Positions 1-6,622 of a stretch of 47,148 nt of DNA are shown here, one piece after another. Position 1 is the stretch's first letter; the number at the start of each line of letters is the position of its first letter. The notes under the pieces are model-generated. The model worked only from the letters and a program-made list of their open reading frames with translations, was not told the DNA's origin and searched no databases. Made by a program: the position numbers and the translations under genes. The DNA lies in assembly GCA_013815785.1 (NCBI GenBank), contig JACDFO010000001.1, forward strand, positions 2,973 through 50,120, in the 5' to 3' direction. The DNA is from Candidatus Saccharimonadota bacterium. Its GTDB lineage: Bacteria; Patescibacteriota; Saccharimonadia; Saccharimonadales; JACDFO01.

Positions 1-664
1 TAATCAGGGATATGGCGCCGATGCACTCCGCACATATCTGATGTTTGCCGCTCCCTTACAGGTTTGGGCTAAGTGGGATCCTCAAGGAGTACCCGGAACC
101 TACCGATTTTTGTCAAGAATATGGACATTAGTACAGGAGTACAATGATGCTTCTGAAGCAGAACCTTCACTGCAACAGTCAAACGATATCCAGCGTGTTA
201 TCCACCAAATGATTAAGAAAATGACCGAAGATATTCAGCACAATATGTATAACACAGCAATCGCGACTGCCATGACCACGGTAAACAGCTTGTACAAACT
301 CAAAAGTCAGTCTATGTCCAAAAATGAAGTCTGGCAAACATCATTAGAAAGCTTGGTGGCCTGTGTAGCACCGTTTGCACCGCATATCGCGGACGAACTA
401 TGGCAACAACTCGGTCATACCGAAAGTGTTCACAAAGATAGCTGGCCAGCTTGGGATGATTCATTACTTGAAACAGATACTGTGACAATTGTTGTACAAA
501 TAAACGGCAAAGTACGCTCAACAGTTGAAGTTGAAAATAATGCCACCGAAGAACAGATTGTGGCTACGGCTAAGGAAATTGAAAAAGTGGCTGGCTATTT
601 AGCTAATGAACCTATCAAAAAAACGATTTATGTTCCAGGTAAGCTAGTAAATTTTGTTTTGTAA
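1..664 (+). CDS. leuS: Leucyl-tRNA synthetase, C-terminal part (5' end outside window)
   Basis: Charges tRNA-Leu with leucine in the cytoplasm. The reading frame is already open at base 2 and begins with YGADALRTYLMFAAPLQ, a stretch conserved in LeuRS just after the catalytic core, so the catalytic domain lies upstream of the window. The rest (about 220 residues) is the helical anticodon-binding domain, including a PFAPHIADELWQQLG segment typical of class Ia synthetases, followed by the small C-terminal domain with VVQINGKVRSTVEV. The gene stops with TAA at 662-664 and is convergent with the small minus-strand gene next to it, leaving no gap. Only the start is missing. Confidence 0.96.
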   Translation, partial: NQGYGADALRTYLMFAAPLQVWAKWDPQGVPGTYRFLSRIWTLVQEYNDASEAEPSLQQSNDIQRVIHQMIKKMTEDIQHNMYNTAIATAMTTVNSLYKLKSQSMSKNEVWQTSLESLVACVAPFAPHIADELWQQLGHTESVHKDSWPAWDDSLLETDTVTIVVQINGKVRSTVEVENNATEEQIVATAKEIEKVAGYLANEPIKKTIYVPGKLVNFVL

Positions 665-1003
665 TCAGTTAGAGCGCAAGGGATTAAACGCTACGCTTTG
701 ATCTGATACGTGGGTTAGTTCTTCGAAAGTCATCGCTTGGCCTGCGTCAAGCTTAGCTTGTGCCTGTAACTTTGGCAGCTCCAGTGCAGCTTCGTTACCA
801 TCATGGATAACGTCGCTAGCGACTTGAAATGGCCTAATCATAGCGTTACCTAATCGTTGCAGACGTGTTAATGGTATTTCACCATTGGCAGCTCGCTCAG
901 CAGCTGCGCCAAGGCTGTTTAGTGCCGAACGCTGCCTATCAATAGCGTTGCTGAAGCTACTAAAGCTTTTATCTTGTTCAAATTTTCGAGAATGGTTACG
1001 CAT
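665..1003 (-). CDS. Hypothetical small helical protein
   Basis: I do not recognise a family. The 112-residue product is hydrophilic and Ala/Leu/Arg/Gln-rich, probably all helical, with no signal peptide or membrane segment. I chose the ATG at 1003 because GGAG (1013-1016 complement) lies 9 nt upstream. A longer TTG start at 1045 would add 14 residues but falls in the region where transcription should begin, given a consensus promoter (TTGACA-17-TATAAT) at 1052-1080. It is divergent from rpmF and convergent with leuS. The strong promoter suggests the gene is really expressed; its function is unknown. Confidence 0.7.
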   Translation of the reverse strand: MRNHSRKFEQDKSFSSFSNAIDRQRSALNSLGAAAERAANGEIPLTRLQRLGNAMIRPFQVASDVIHDGNEAALELPKLQAQAKLDAGQAMTFEELTHVSDQSVAFNPLRSN

Positions 1004-1051
1004 TGTGTAGAACTCCGATAATACGCCCTTTTTACCGAACGTCAATATATC

Positions 1052-1080
1052 ATTATACCACGACTGTCAATAGTTGTCAA
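1052..1080 (-). promoter_or_regulatory. Consensus sigma70-type promoter
   Basis: On the minus strand, TTGACA (1075-1080) and TATAAT (1052-1057) are separated by 17 nt, a perfect consensus match. It drives the small gene ending at 665. It sits back to back with the rpmF promoter. Confidence 0.85.
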
Positions 1081-1090
1081 TATTAACTAT

Positions 1091-1119
1091 TTGAGTTTAC
1101 TCGAGAAATGCGCTAAAAT
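1091..1119 (+). promoter_or_regulatory. Promoter of rpmF
   Basis: TTGAGT (1091-1096), a 17-nt spacer and TAAAAT (1114-1119) lie 45 nt before the rpmF start. Nothing between rpmF and nusB looks like a stronger promoter, so this may also feed nusB-NUDIX-rnc. Confidence 0.65.
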
Positions 1120-1163
1120 AGAGCTAATATTTATCAGAGTAAGTAATAGGAGCGCTATTTTTA

Positions 1164-1322
1164 ATGGGTAAACCAAAAAAACGAACAAGTCCCAGACGCA
1201 CCGGCACTCGCCGTAGCCACCTAGTTGTCAAATTGGCTCGGGCGGTTAACGCAAAATCTCCGGTTAAAGCCTATACGACGCGTCGTGAAAGCGGTAAAAA
1301 GCTAGCTAGCAAAGCAGGCTAA
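1164..1322 (+). CDS. rpmF: Ribosomal protein bL32
   Basis: Small basic component of the large ribosomal subunit. The 52-residue product starts MGKPKKRTSPRRTGTRRSHL, matching the N-terminal pattern of bL32 (PKxxTSxxRRxxRRSH). It lacks the C-terminal cysteine pairs of the zinc-binding bL32 form, so it is a Cys-minus type, and its C-terminus is a Lys/Arg/Ser-rich tail. TAGGAG lies about 11 nt before the ATG. It precedes nusB by about 40 nt on the same strand. Confidence 0.75.
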   Translation: MGKPKKRTSPRRTGTRRSHLVVKLARAVNAKSPVKAYTTRRESGKKLASKAG

Positions 1323-1361
1323 GTCACGTATACTACGTAGTAAGTAAGGATTAACAATTTT

Positions 1362-1832
1362 ATGGCTTCAAATCGTCACCTCGGGCGCATAATTGCACTG
1401 CAAACGCTGTATGAACAAGAGTTTCGGCTGGACTGTCAGGATGTAACATTTGATCTGGATTCAGTTTTACAGCGTAATATTAGCCGCTATGAGGCAATGG
1501 TTGATGACAGAGAGTTCATTGTTGAACTGGTTCATGGAGTAGATAAAAAGCGTGAAGAAATAAACGCTTTGCTTCAGCCAGTAGCGCCAGAATGGCCGAT
1601 TGATCAGATTGCGCGCATGGACCGAGTCATCCTGCATATCGGAGCATATGAATTACTATACGTCGCTGACGTGCCGCCTAAAGTTGTTATTAACGAAGCA
1701 GTCGAATTATCCAAAGGCTTCGGTGGGGAAAATTCTAGTAAATTTGTAAATGGTGTCCTTGGTACAGTCCTTCGCAACAAAGAAGGCGGAGAGCGTGTCG
1801 AACCCAAGAAGAAAGTGAAGAAAGAATTATGA
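1362..1832 (+). CDS. nusB: Transcription antitermination factor NusB
   Basis: Binds boxA RNA together with ribosomal protein uS10 (NusE) in antitermination complexes on rRNA operons. The protein is 156 residues, near the family norm plus a basic tail. The N-terminal RHLGRIIALQTLYEQEF helix is the family signature, and the C-terminal half has ILHIGAYELLYVADVPPKVVINEAVELSK, of which the PPKVVINEAVELSK part is diagnostic. The C-terminus (PKKKVKKEL) is unusually basic. Its stop overlaps the start of the NUDIX gene by ATGA, implying translational coupling. Confidence 0.95.
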   Translation: MASNRHLGRIIALQTLYEQEFRLDCQDVTFDLDSVLQRNISRYEAMVDDREFIVELVHGVDKKREEINALLQPVAPEWPIDQIARMDRVILHIGAYELLYVADVPPKVVINEAVELSKGFGGENSSKFVNGVLGTVLRNKEGGERVEPKKKVKKEL

Positions 1833-2329
1833 AAAAACCTAAACCAATCCAGGGATTTAGGAAGTTTATTAAAACACGGCGACCGGCTATCAGCGAGGTG
1901 GTGCGTGAACCTACTGCCGGTGGAGTTATTTTTCGACGTAACCCGGACAATAAAGACATCGAAATCCTGCTTATTCAAGACGCCAAAGATCGCTGGACTA
2001 TTCCGAAAGGACACATAGAAGAAGGCGAAAGCTCCAAAGAAACAGCCGAACGCGAAATTCGCGAAGAAACTGGCTTACAAGAGATGAAAGTCATGAACTG
2101 GCTCGGTAAAATCAATTTCCGTTACCGTCGTGCGTCTAGTCTGGTACTTATGACTACCGAGATTTTTCTCGTAAAGGCACTGGGTAAAACCGATGAGCTA
2201 AAGCCGGAGGAGTGGATGAACGGTATTCAATGGTTTACTGCTACGGAGTCGTTAGATAAAATTGAATATGAAGATATTGGCAAGATTATTCTACTAGCAA
2301 TGAAAAAAATAAGGCAATCAAATCTCTAA
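1829..2329 (+). CDS. NUDIX hydrolase
   Basis: Hydrolyses a nucleoside diphosphate linked to another moiety; the exact substrate cannot be read from the sequence. The Nudix box is complete: G(x5)E(x7)REIREETGL around residues 62-84, with the metal-binding Glu residues intact. The sequence before it (AGGVIFRRN, then ILLIQD and WTIPKGH) fits the MutT/diadenosine polyphosphatase style fold. 166 residues. It overlaps nusB by 4 nt and abuts rnc with no gap, so nusB-NUDIX-rnc is one operon. Confidence 0.93.
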   Translation: MKKPKPIQGFRKFIKTRRPAISEVVREPTAGGVIFRRNPDNKDIEILLIQDAKDRWTIPKGHIEEGESSKETAEREIREETGLQEMKVMNWLGKINFRYRRASSLVLMTTEIFLVKALGKTDELKPEEWMNGIQWFTATESLDKIEYEDIGKIILLAMKKIRQSNL

Positions 2330-3022
2330 ATGGACGTTTCGCTCTACCAACAGTTTGCTACAGATGTCCTAGGTGTAACTTTCAAACAGCTAGATATATT
2401 AATAACAGCTTTTACGCATCGGTCATATGTAAACGAACATCGTAAAACTGTCACTGAGCATAACGAACGTTTAGAGTTTTTAGGTGATGCAGTTCTAGAA
2501 TTAGTTGTTACGCAGTATCTCTATAGTACTTACACGGACCCTGAGGGCGTGCTGACCAACTGGCGCAGTGCGCTCGTGCGAACAGAAAGCATAGGAGCTG
2601 CAGCCGAGCGTAATGGTTTTGAGCCACTATTACGACTTAGCCGCGGCGAAAAGCGCGGTACGGCTAGAGCAAGGGCGCAAATCATGGCAAACGCCTACGA
2701 AGCAGTTATCGGGGCGGTCTATCTTGATCAAGGCTATGATGCGGCAAAAACACTTATTGAAAAAACTCTGTTAACCACGTTTGAAGAAATTTTACAGACC
2801 GGTTCATGGATGGACCCCAAGTCGCATCTGCAAGAAATTGTGCAAAGCAAGGCTGGGTTTACTCCACAGTACAAAGTGCTCGAGGAAGATGGACCTGATC
2901 ATGAAAAAACGTTTACTGTCGGGGTGCTCGTTGATGGAGAATTAATGGGTAAGGGTAGCGGTCCAAGCAAGCAGGCTGCGCAAGTAGCAGCTGCCGAAGC
3001 CGCTTTGTTGGTTTATAAATAA
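2330..3022 (+). CDS. rnc: Ribonuclease III
   Basis: Double-strand-specific endoribonuclease for rRNA and mRNA processing. The 230-residue protein has the RNase III signature HNERLEFLGDAVLELV around residues 43-58, with the acidic metal ligands present, and a second catalytic segment NAYEAVIGAVYLDQGY around 121-136. A double-stranded RNA-binding domain follows (from about residue 155, ending GSGPSKQAAQVAAAEAALL). The ATG follows directly after the NUDIX stop. Confidence 0.96.
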   Translation: MDVSLYQQFATDVLGVTFKQLDILITAFTHRSYVNEHRKTVTEHNERLEFLGDAVLELVVTQYLYSTYTDPEGVLTNWRSALVRTESIGAAAERNGFEPLLRLSRGEKRGTARARAQIMANAYEAVIGAVYLDQGYDAAKTLIEKTLLTTFEEILQTGSWMDPKSHLQEIVQSKAGFTPQYKVLEEDGPDHEKTFTVGVLVDGELMGKGSGPSKQAAQVAAAEAALLVYK

Positions 3023-3066
3023 TTTCGCACTATTTTAATCATGCAACAATGACTCTGAAACCATAG

Positions 3067-3095
3067 TTGACAACAGGGGCGGTTATCTGTAGAAT
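3067..3095 (+). promoter_or_regulatory. Promoter of rpsP
   Basis: TTGACA (3067-3072), 17-nt spacer, TAGAAT (3090-3095). The rpsP start is 48 nt downstream of the -10 box, leaving a short leader with a Shine-Dalgarno-like GAAAGAGAG. Confidence 0.8.
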
Positions 3096-3143
3096 AACTT
3101 GGTTATTTAAGAAATTTATTAATTGGGAAAGAGAGAATAGAGA

Positions 3144-3710
3144 ATGTTAGTCATTCGTATGCAGCGTACCGGCCGTAAAGGTCACGCTCAATTCCGCGTT
3201 GTAGTCCAGGACTCACGCAGGACCCCTACCAGCGGACGTTTAGTCGCCGCACTAGGCAGCTTTAATCCACACTCTAAAGTAGCTATTTTAGACAAACAAA
3301 AAGCAAGTTTCTATTTGGAGCATGGTGCCCAACCTTCCGAGCGAGTCATTCGTTTACTAAAAGCTGAGGGCGTAAAACTACCTTCATGGGTAAAAGTTCC
3401 TACTACCGACAAACAGCGTGTCGTTCGCAATGCTGATAAGCGACGTAGTACCCGCCCAGAAGAGGTAAAAGATACTTCTGCCGAAACTGCAGCTGAAGAT
3501 AACGCTCCTATAGTGGACGAAACTATTGTCGAAGATACTGCTAGCGAAGCATCAGAGCCTGAAGTAGACACAGAACCAGTCACTGACGAAACGGCCGTTG
3601 AAGCAGAACCTGAAACTGAAGCTCCTGCTCCAGACGAAGACACTGCTAAGGAAGCGGCTCCGAAAACCAAAGCTCCTGCAAAAGAAGCTGCCGAAAAACC
3701 AGCAAAATAA
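3144..3710 (+). CDS. rpsP: Ribosomal protein bS16 with long acidic tail
   Basis: Component of the small ribosomal subunit. Residues 1-85 form a normal bS16 (MLVIRMQRTGRKGHAQFRVV, then GSFNPHSK and LKAEGVKLPSWV). The typical family length is 80-90 residues, but this protein is 188: residues about 95-188 are a low-complexity tail rich in Glu, Ala, Thr, Pro and Asp, ending in a Lys/Ala-rich stretch. The tail is probably disordered. It has its own promoter and lies before khpA, an order often seen in bacteria, but rimM is not between them and trmD. Confidence 0.95.
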   Translation: MLVIRMQRTGRKGHAQFRVVVQDSRRTPTSGRLVAALGSFNPHSKVAILDKQKASFYLEHGAQPSERVIRLLKAEGVKLPSWVKVPTTDKQRVVRNADKRRSTRPEEVKDTSAETAAEDNAPIVDETIVEDTASEASEPEVDTEPVTDETAVEAEPETEAPAPDEDTAKEAAPKTKAPAKEAAEKPAK

Positions 3711-3761
3711 TATAATACTCAAACGAAAAGCGAATAATGCCGCAGTGCCCGGTGTGGCGTT

Positions 3762-3770
3762 TGTTATACT
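3762..3770 (+). promoter_or_regulatory. Extended -10 promoter of khpA
   Basis: TGT followed by TATACT (3765-3770) forms an extended -10 element 39 nt before the khpA start. AAGGAG then lies about 10 nt before the ATG. No good -35 is visible. Confidence 0.5.
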
Positions 3771-3809
3771 GATAAGACTTACCAACGTGACGCAAGGAGA
3801 CCTAAAGAC

Positions 3810-4259
3810 ATGAATAACAGCATTGACCAACAGTTCGTAGAATACATTGTCAAATCACTAGTCGGTAACCCAGAAGCAGTTTCTGTAGAACGTAGAATAG
3901 ATGAGAAGGGTGTGTTACTTGAGCTAACAGTTGATCCGGAAGATTTAGGTCGTGTTATCGGCAAGCGTGGTGCAACGGCACAGTCACTGCGCACATTACT
4001 CCGGGCTCTCGGCACAAAGAACGATGCCCGCTATAACTTAAAAATTGTTGATAACGGTGACGGTCCTGATCGTTCTGAACGGTCTGACCGTTCTACTGAA
4101 CCTACCAGTACGGATTCGCCAAGTGCACCCGATGATGCCAATGCAACAAATTCAGGTACCACCAATGACGATGATTCTTATTCTGATGACAATAATACCG
4201 AGGATGCGTTAAGTAAAACGCGAAAAGAGCTTAACGATTTGGATGATTTAGACATTTAG
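3810..4259 (+). CDS. khpA: KH-domain RNA-binding protein KhpA, with acidic tail
   Basis: Small RNA-binding protein that in other bacteria works with KhpB/Jag in RNA and cell-wall/division control. Residues 1-77 are the single KH domain, with the GxxG loop in GRVIGKRGATAQSLRTLL. KhpA is normally about 75-80 residues; here residues 85-149 add a Ser/Asp/Thr/Asn-rich, strongly acidic tail ending DLDDLDI, probably disordered. Like its neighbour rpsP it therefore carries an extra acidic tail. A Shine-Dalgarno AAGGAG precedes the ATG. Confidence 0.92.
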   Translation: MNNSIDQQFVEYIVKSLVGNPEAVSVERRIDEKGVLLELTVDPEDLGRVIGKRGATAQSLRTLLRALGTKNDARYNLKIVDNGDGPDRSERSDRSTEPTSTDSPSAPDDANATNSGTTNDDDSYSDDNNTEDALSKTRKELNDLDDLDI

Positions 4260-4421
4260 ATTGGGATGTAGCTGTTGTAATTTGGAAATCCTTCTTGTAA
4301 ACAGATGCCATTACTAGTATATTGGATTTACACCTCCAGCCGTTACCTTCGGTAGAAAAAACAAAAACATTAAATGGCTCTGCGAGCGATTCGAAAGAAT
4401 CGGAGCCTTATGTGATAAAAC

Positions 4422-4445
4422 GAACCTCTTCGGAGGTTCTTTTTA
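4422..4445 (+). terminator. Intrinsic terminator after khpA
   Basis: GAACCTC (4422-4428), loop TTCG, GAGGTTC (4433-4439) followed by TTTTTA. A UUCG tetraloop hairpin with a T run is a strong rho-independent terminator. Confidence 0.88.
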
Positions 4446-4489
4446 TTGTGTTAAAATATAACTATAAATATGTAAAGGAAAAGAGTAGC

Positions 4490-4549
4490 CCGAGCTTATG
4501 GTTTAGTCAAAGCTCGGAGCAATGAGAAAAACCACTTGGTTTGTCTCAT
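4490..4549 (+). promoter_or_regulatory. Two-hairpin leader of trmD
   Basis: Hairpin 1 has an 8-bp perfect stem, CCGAGCTT (4490-4497) with AAGCTCGG (4510-4517). Hairpin 2 pairs ATGAGA (4522-4527) with TCTCAT (4544-4549) and continues with AAACC/GGTTT. Hairpin 2 ends 14 nt before the trmD start, so it could affect ribosome access. Sequence shows the pairing; the regulatory role is inference. Confidence 0.5.
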
Positions 4550-4563
4550 GAGGCGAAGGCGTT

Positions 4564-5217
4564 ATGAAAATACAAGTGATTTCGCTGTTTCCGGAGATGT
4601 TAGCGCCAGTTCTAGAGACTAGTATGCTCTGGAAAGCCAAGGACCGCGGTATTGTGGACTACTCGTATATCAGTTTACGTGATTATGGATTAGGCAAACG
4701 CAAAACTGTCGATGACACACCATATGGTGGTGGAGATGGCATGCTTTTGATGATCGAACCTTTGGTAGCTGCGATTGAGTATGCTAAACAACAGGACCCG
4801 AATGCTATAGTAATACTCCCTACACCCAGAGGAAAGCTATATAAACAGTCTGAAGCTAAAAATTTAGCTACGGCCGCCTCTGGACTTATATTTGTTTGCG
4901 CGCGTTATGAAGGTTACGATGAGCGCGTTACCGACTGGGTAGATCAGCAATTTTGTATAGGGAATTATGTTTTAACCGGCGGAGAACTGCCAGCCATGAT
5001 AATTATTGATAGCGTGGTGCGTCTGTTGCCAGGAGTCTTAGGTGGCGAACAATCCGCAGAAATAGAATCCTTTCAGTCTGACGATAAGACCATAGAGTTT
5101 CCCCAGTATACTCGACCCGAAGAATTTAAGGGAAAAAAGGTACCTCGCGTTTTACTGACGGGGCATCATGGTGAAATCGAATCTTGGCGTCAAATACAAC
5201 AGCAGGAGAATAAGTAA
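4564..5217 (+). CDS. trmD: tRNA (guanine-N1-)-methyltransferase TrmD
   Basis: Methylates G37 of tRNAs with SAM, preventing frameshifts. The 217-residue protein has the SPOUT trefoil-knot signatures: MKIQVISLFPEML at the N-terminus, DDTPYGGGDGML around residues 56-68, and the knot loop CARYEGYDERV then IGNYVLTGGELPAM around residues 117-145. It is slightly shorter than the usual 230-250 residues at the C-terminus. Its TAA shares its last base with the ATG of the next gene, so it heads an operon trmD-unknown-sodN-sodX. RimM, its usual neighbour, is not here. Confidence 0.96.
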   Translation: MKIQVISLFPEMLAPVLETSMLWKAKDRGIVDYSYISLRDYGLGKRKTVDDTPYGGGDGMLLMIEPLVAAIEYAKQQDPNAIVILPTPRGKLYKQSEAKNLATAASGLIFVCARYEGYDERVTDWVDQQFCIGNYVLTGGELPAMIIIDSVVRLLPGVLGGEQSAEIESFQSDDKTIEFPQYTRPEEFKGKKVPRVLLTGHHGEIESWRQIQQQENK

Positions 5218-5903
5218 TGGGTGATTTAATTCCATTTGAACCTCGCATTCGCCCTGAACCATACGAGATAGCTTCTCCGGCTTTGGAATATGACCTCATG
5301 TCCGTCTATAAATTACTCAGTATGGATTATGAAAGTGGGGCTGTCATTACTAGCCCGACGGTTGAAACATTTGAACCATATATAAGGCCAGATGGCTCTA
5401 TGCAAGTTGGAAAATTTGGAATGGAAGATTTTGAGCAAAGATTTTCACACACAGAAGTCAATCCACATCGTTTCTATGTCAATGTATATGCCCTACAGCA
5501 CTGCTTTAAAAAAATTATAAAAGATGAGAACGAAGCTGAATTTCACAATGACCTATTAACAGCTGCCAAACTTACAGTACAAACAGCTAGTGAATTTAAA
5601 AAAACTCGCAACCCGCACCGCGTCGAAACAGCTTTAATTGGCTACTGGGCGATGGAGATGGCATTGTCTAAAGAACTCAATCATATTGAGCCCGCAAATC
5701 GTCGTAAAAGCGAACGAATAAGAGCTAAGATGGCTTCAGATAAAAAGTTACCGAGCATACCTAATAGTGAGGCGAGGACGGAGCGTAGACGTACGTTAGG
5801 GCATATGGCGTTATTTTTGGAGCAAATAGATCCGTTACTTAACACTGCGGTTGCAACTGTTATTAGGCGACGCTCTCAGGCTTCAGCTATAATAGAGGAG
5901 TAA
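5217..5903 (+). CDS. Hypothetical cytoplasmic protein between trmD and sodN
   Basis: I do not recognise a family. 228 residues, no signal peptide or membrane segment. The N-terminal 100 residues are mixed (IPFEPRIRPEPYE, then a region rich in Phe/Tyr), and from about residue 95 the protein is helical, with basic stretches RRKSERIRAKM and RTERRRTLGHM in the last third. The ATG overlaps the trmD stop by one base; sodN begins 13 nt after its stop, so it is co-transcribed with both. A role in tRNA or metal biology cannot be derived from sequence. Confidence 0.8.
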   Translation: MGDLIPFEPRIRPEPYEIASPALEYDLMSVYKLLSMDYESGAVITSPTVETFEPYIRPDGSMQVGKFGMEDFEQRFSHTEVNPHRFYVNVYALQHCFKKIIKDENEAEFHNDLLTAAKLTVQTASEFKKTRNPHRVETALIGYWAMEMALSKELNHIEPANRRKSERIRAKMASDKKLPSIPNSEARTERRRTLGHMALFLEQIDPLLNTAVATVIRRRSQASAIIEE

Positions 5904-5916
5904 CAGGGGAGAAGTT

Positions 5917-6294
5917 ATGAATTTCATTAAACCAGTTTTTGCTCATTGTGATTTACCTTGTGGAGTCTATGACCCAGCACAGGCTAGAATTGAAGCGCTG
6001 TCGGTGTATGCCATTATGACTAAATATGATGACCTAGATGAATATAATAAAATACGTGCGATTATGATAAAAGATGAACGTGCCGAGCTAGTCAAACACC
6101 ACTTATGGGTGCTGTGGACAGATTACTTTAAGCCGGAACATTTAGAAAAATATCCTGACTTACATGATAAATTTTGGAAAGCTACCAAACAAGCGGGTGA
6201 ATGCAAGCATCACCTTGAACCAGCTGAAGGACAAAAGTTATTAGACATGATAGACGAAATTGCAGAGGTATTTGCAGCCACCAAAAAAAGCTAA
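5917..6294 (+). CDS. sodN: Nickel superoxide dismutase precursor
   Basis: Converts superoxide to oxygen and hydrogen peroxide using a single nickel ion. The nickel hook HCDLPCGVY starts at residue 10, giving His10, Cys11 and Cys15 (His1, Cys2, Cys6 of the mature enzyme). The nine residues before it (MNFIKPVFA) fit the short propeptide that must be removed so that His1 becomes the N-terminus. The mature length is 116, almost identical to known NiSODs (about 117), and the helical body (YAIMTKYDD, HHLWVLWTDYF, KFWKATKQAGECKHH) fits the family. GGGGAG precedes the ATG. The next gene, 1 nt away, is its likely processing protease. Occurrence in a CPR-like genome is notable. Confidence 0.93.
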   Translation: MNFIKPVFAHCDLPCGVYDPAQARIEALSVYAIMTKYDDLDEYNKIRAIMIKDERAELVKHHLWVLWTDYFKPEHLEKYPDLHDKFWKATKQAGECKHHLEPAEGQKLLDMIDEIAEVFAATKKS

Positions 6295-6295
6295 T

Positions 6296-6622
6296 ATGAA
6301 GTGGCCGATCATACTCAGAAAAATTCATGGGCACAGCATGATGCCAGTTTTGCCACCAGGCACATACGTGTGGGGTACGCGCGCGTTTAAAAAATTAACA
6401 ATCGGCGACACAATAATATTTTTTCACGAGGGTAAAGAAAAAATAAAACGTATTAGCGAAGTTAAAAATACAAAGTTATTTGTGCTTGGCGACCACGCTG
6501 AAGCAAGTACCGATAGCCGTACGTTCGGATGGATAGAACAATCTACTGTGATTGCCAAACTCATCTGGCCTCATGCTCCTAAAAGCCGTGCCGAAAATAT
6601 AGATTCAAACCTCGCCGGATAA
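6296..6622 (+). CDS. sodX: Nickel-type superoxide dismutase maturation protease (S26 family)
   Basis: Signal-peptidase-like serine protease expected to remove the NiSOD propeptide. 108 residues. It has the S26/S24 catalytic pattern: Ser14 in GHSMMPVLPPG, and Lys51 in EKIKRISEV as general base, then VLGDHAEASTDSRTFGWI, the conserved box with GD and DSR. No N-terminal membrane anchor is seen, unlike signal peptidase I, which fits the cytoplasmic SodX type. I chose the ATG at 6296, one base after the sodN stop; an upstream in-frame ATG lies inside sodN. Its last 18 bases overlap the convergent ndh gene. Confidence 0.88.
   Translation: MKWPIILRKIHGHSMMPVLPPGTYVWGTRAFKKLTIGDTIIFFHEGKEKIKRISEVKNTKLFVLGDHAEASTDSRTFGWIEQSTVIAKLIWPHAPKSRAENIDSNLAG

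Larger units (their letters stand above)
4260..4563 (+). other. Structured intergenic region khpA-trmD
   Basis: This 304-nt stretch has no convincing gene. It holds, in order, a small TACC/GGTA hairpin (4334-4354 area), a hairpin GGCTC/GAGCC (4376-4407) with an inner GATTC-GAAA-GAATC stem, an intrinsic terminator (4422-4445), an AT-rich stretch that probably contains the trmD promoter, and two stable hairpins in the trmD leader (4490-4549). Confidence 0.6.

Noticed and set aside
3311..3670. Antisense frame opposite rpsP
   Set aside because: Follows from the low-complexity Glu/Ala coding on the plus strand; Ser/Val/Ala-rich shadow.
4322..4525. Plus-strand frame of 67 codons after khpA
   Set aside because: It spans an intrinsic terminator and several hairpins and has no start signal.
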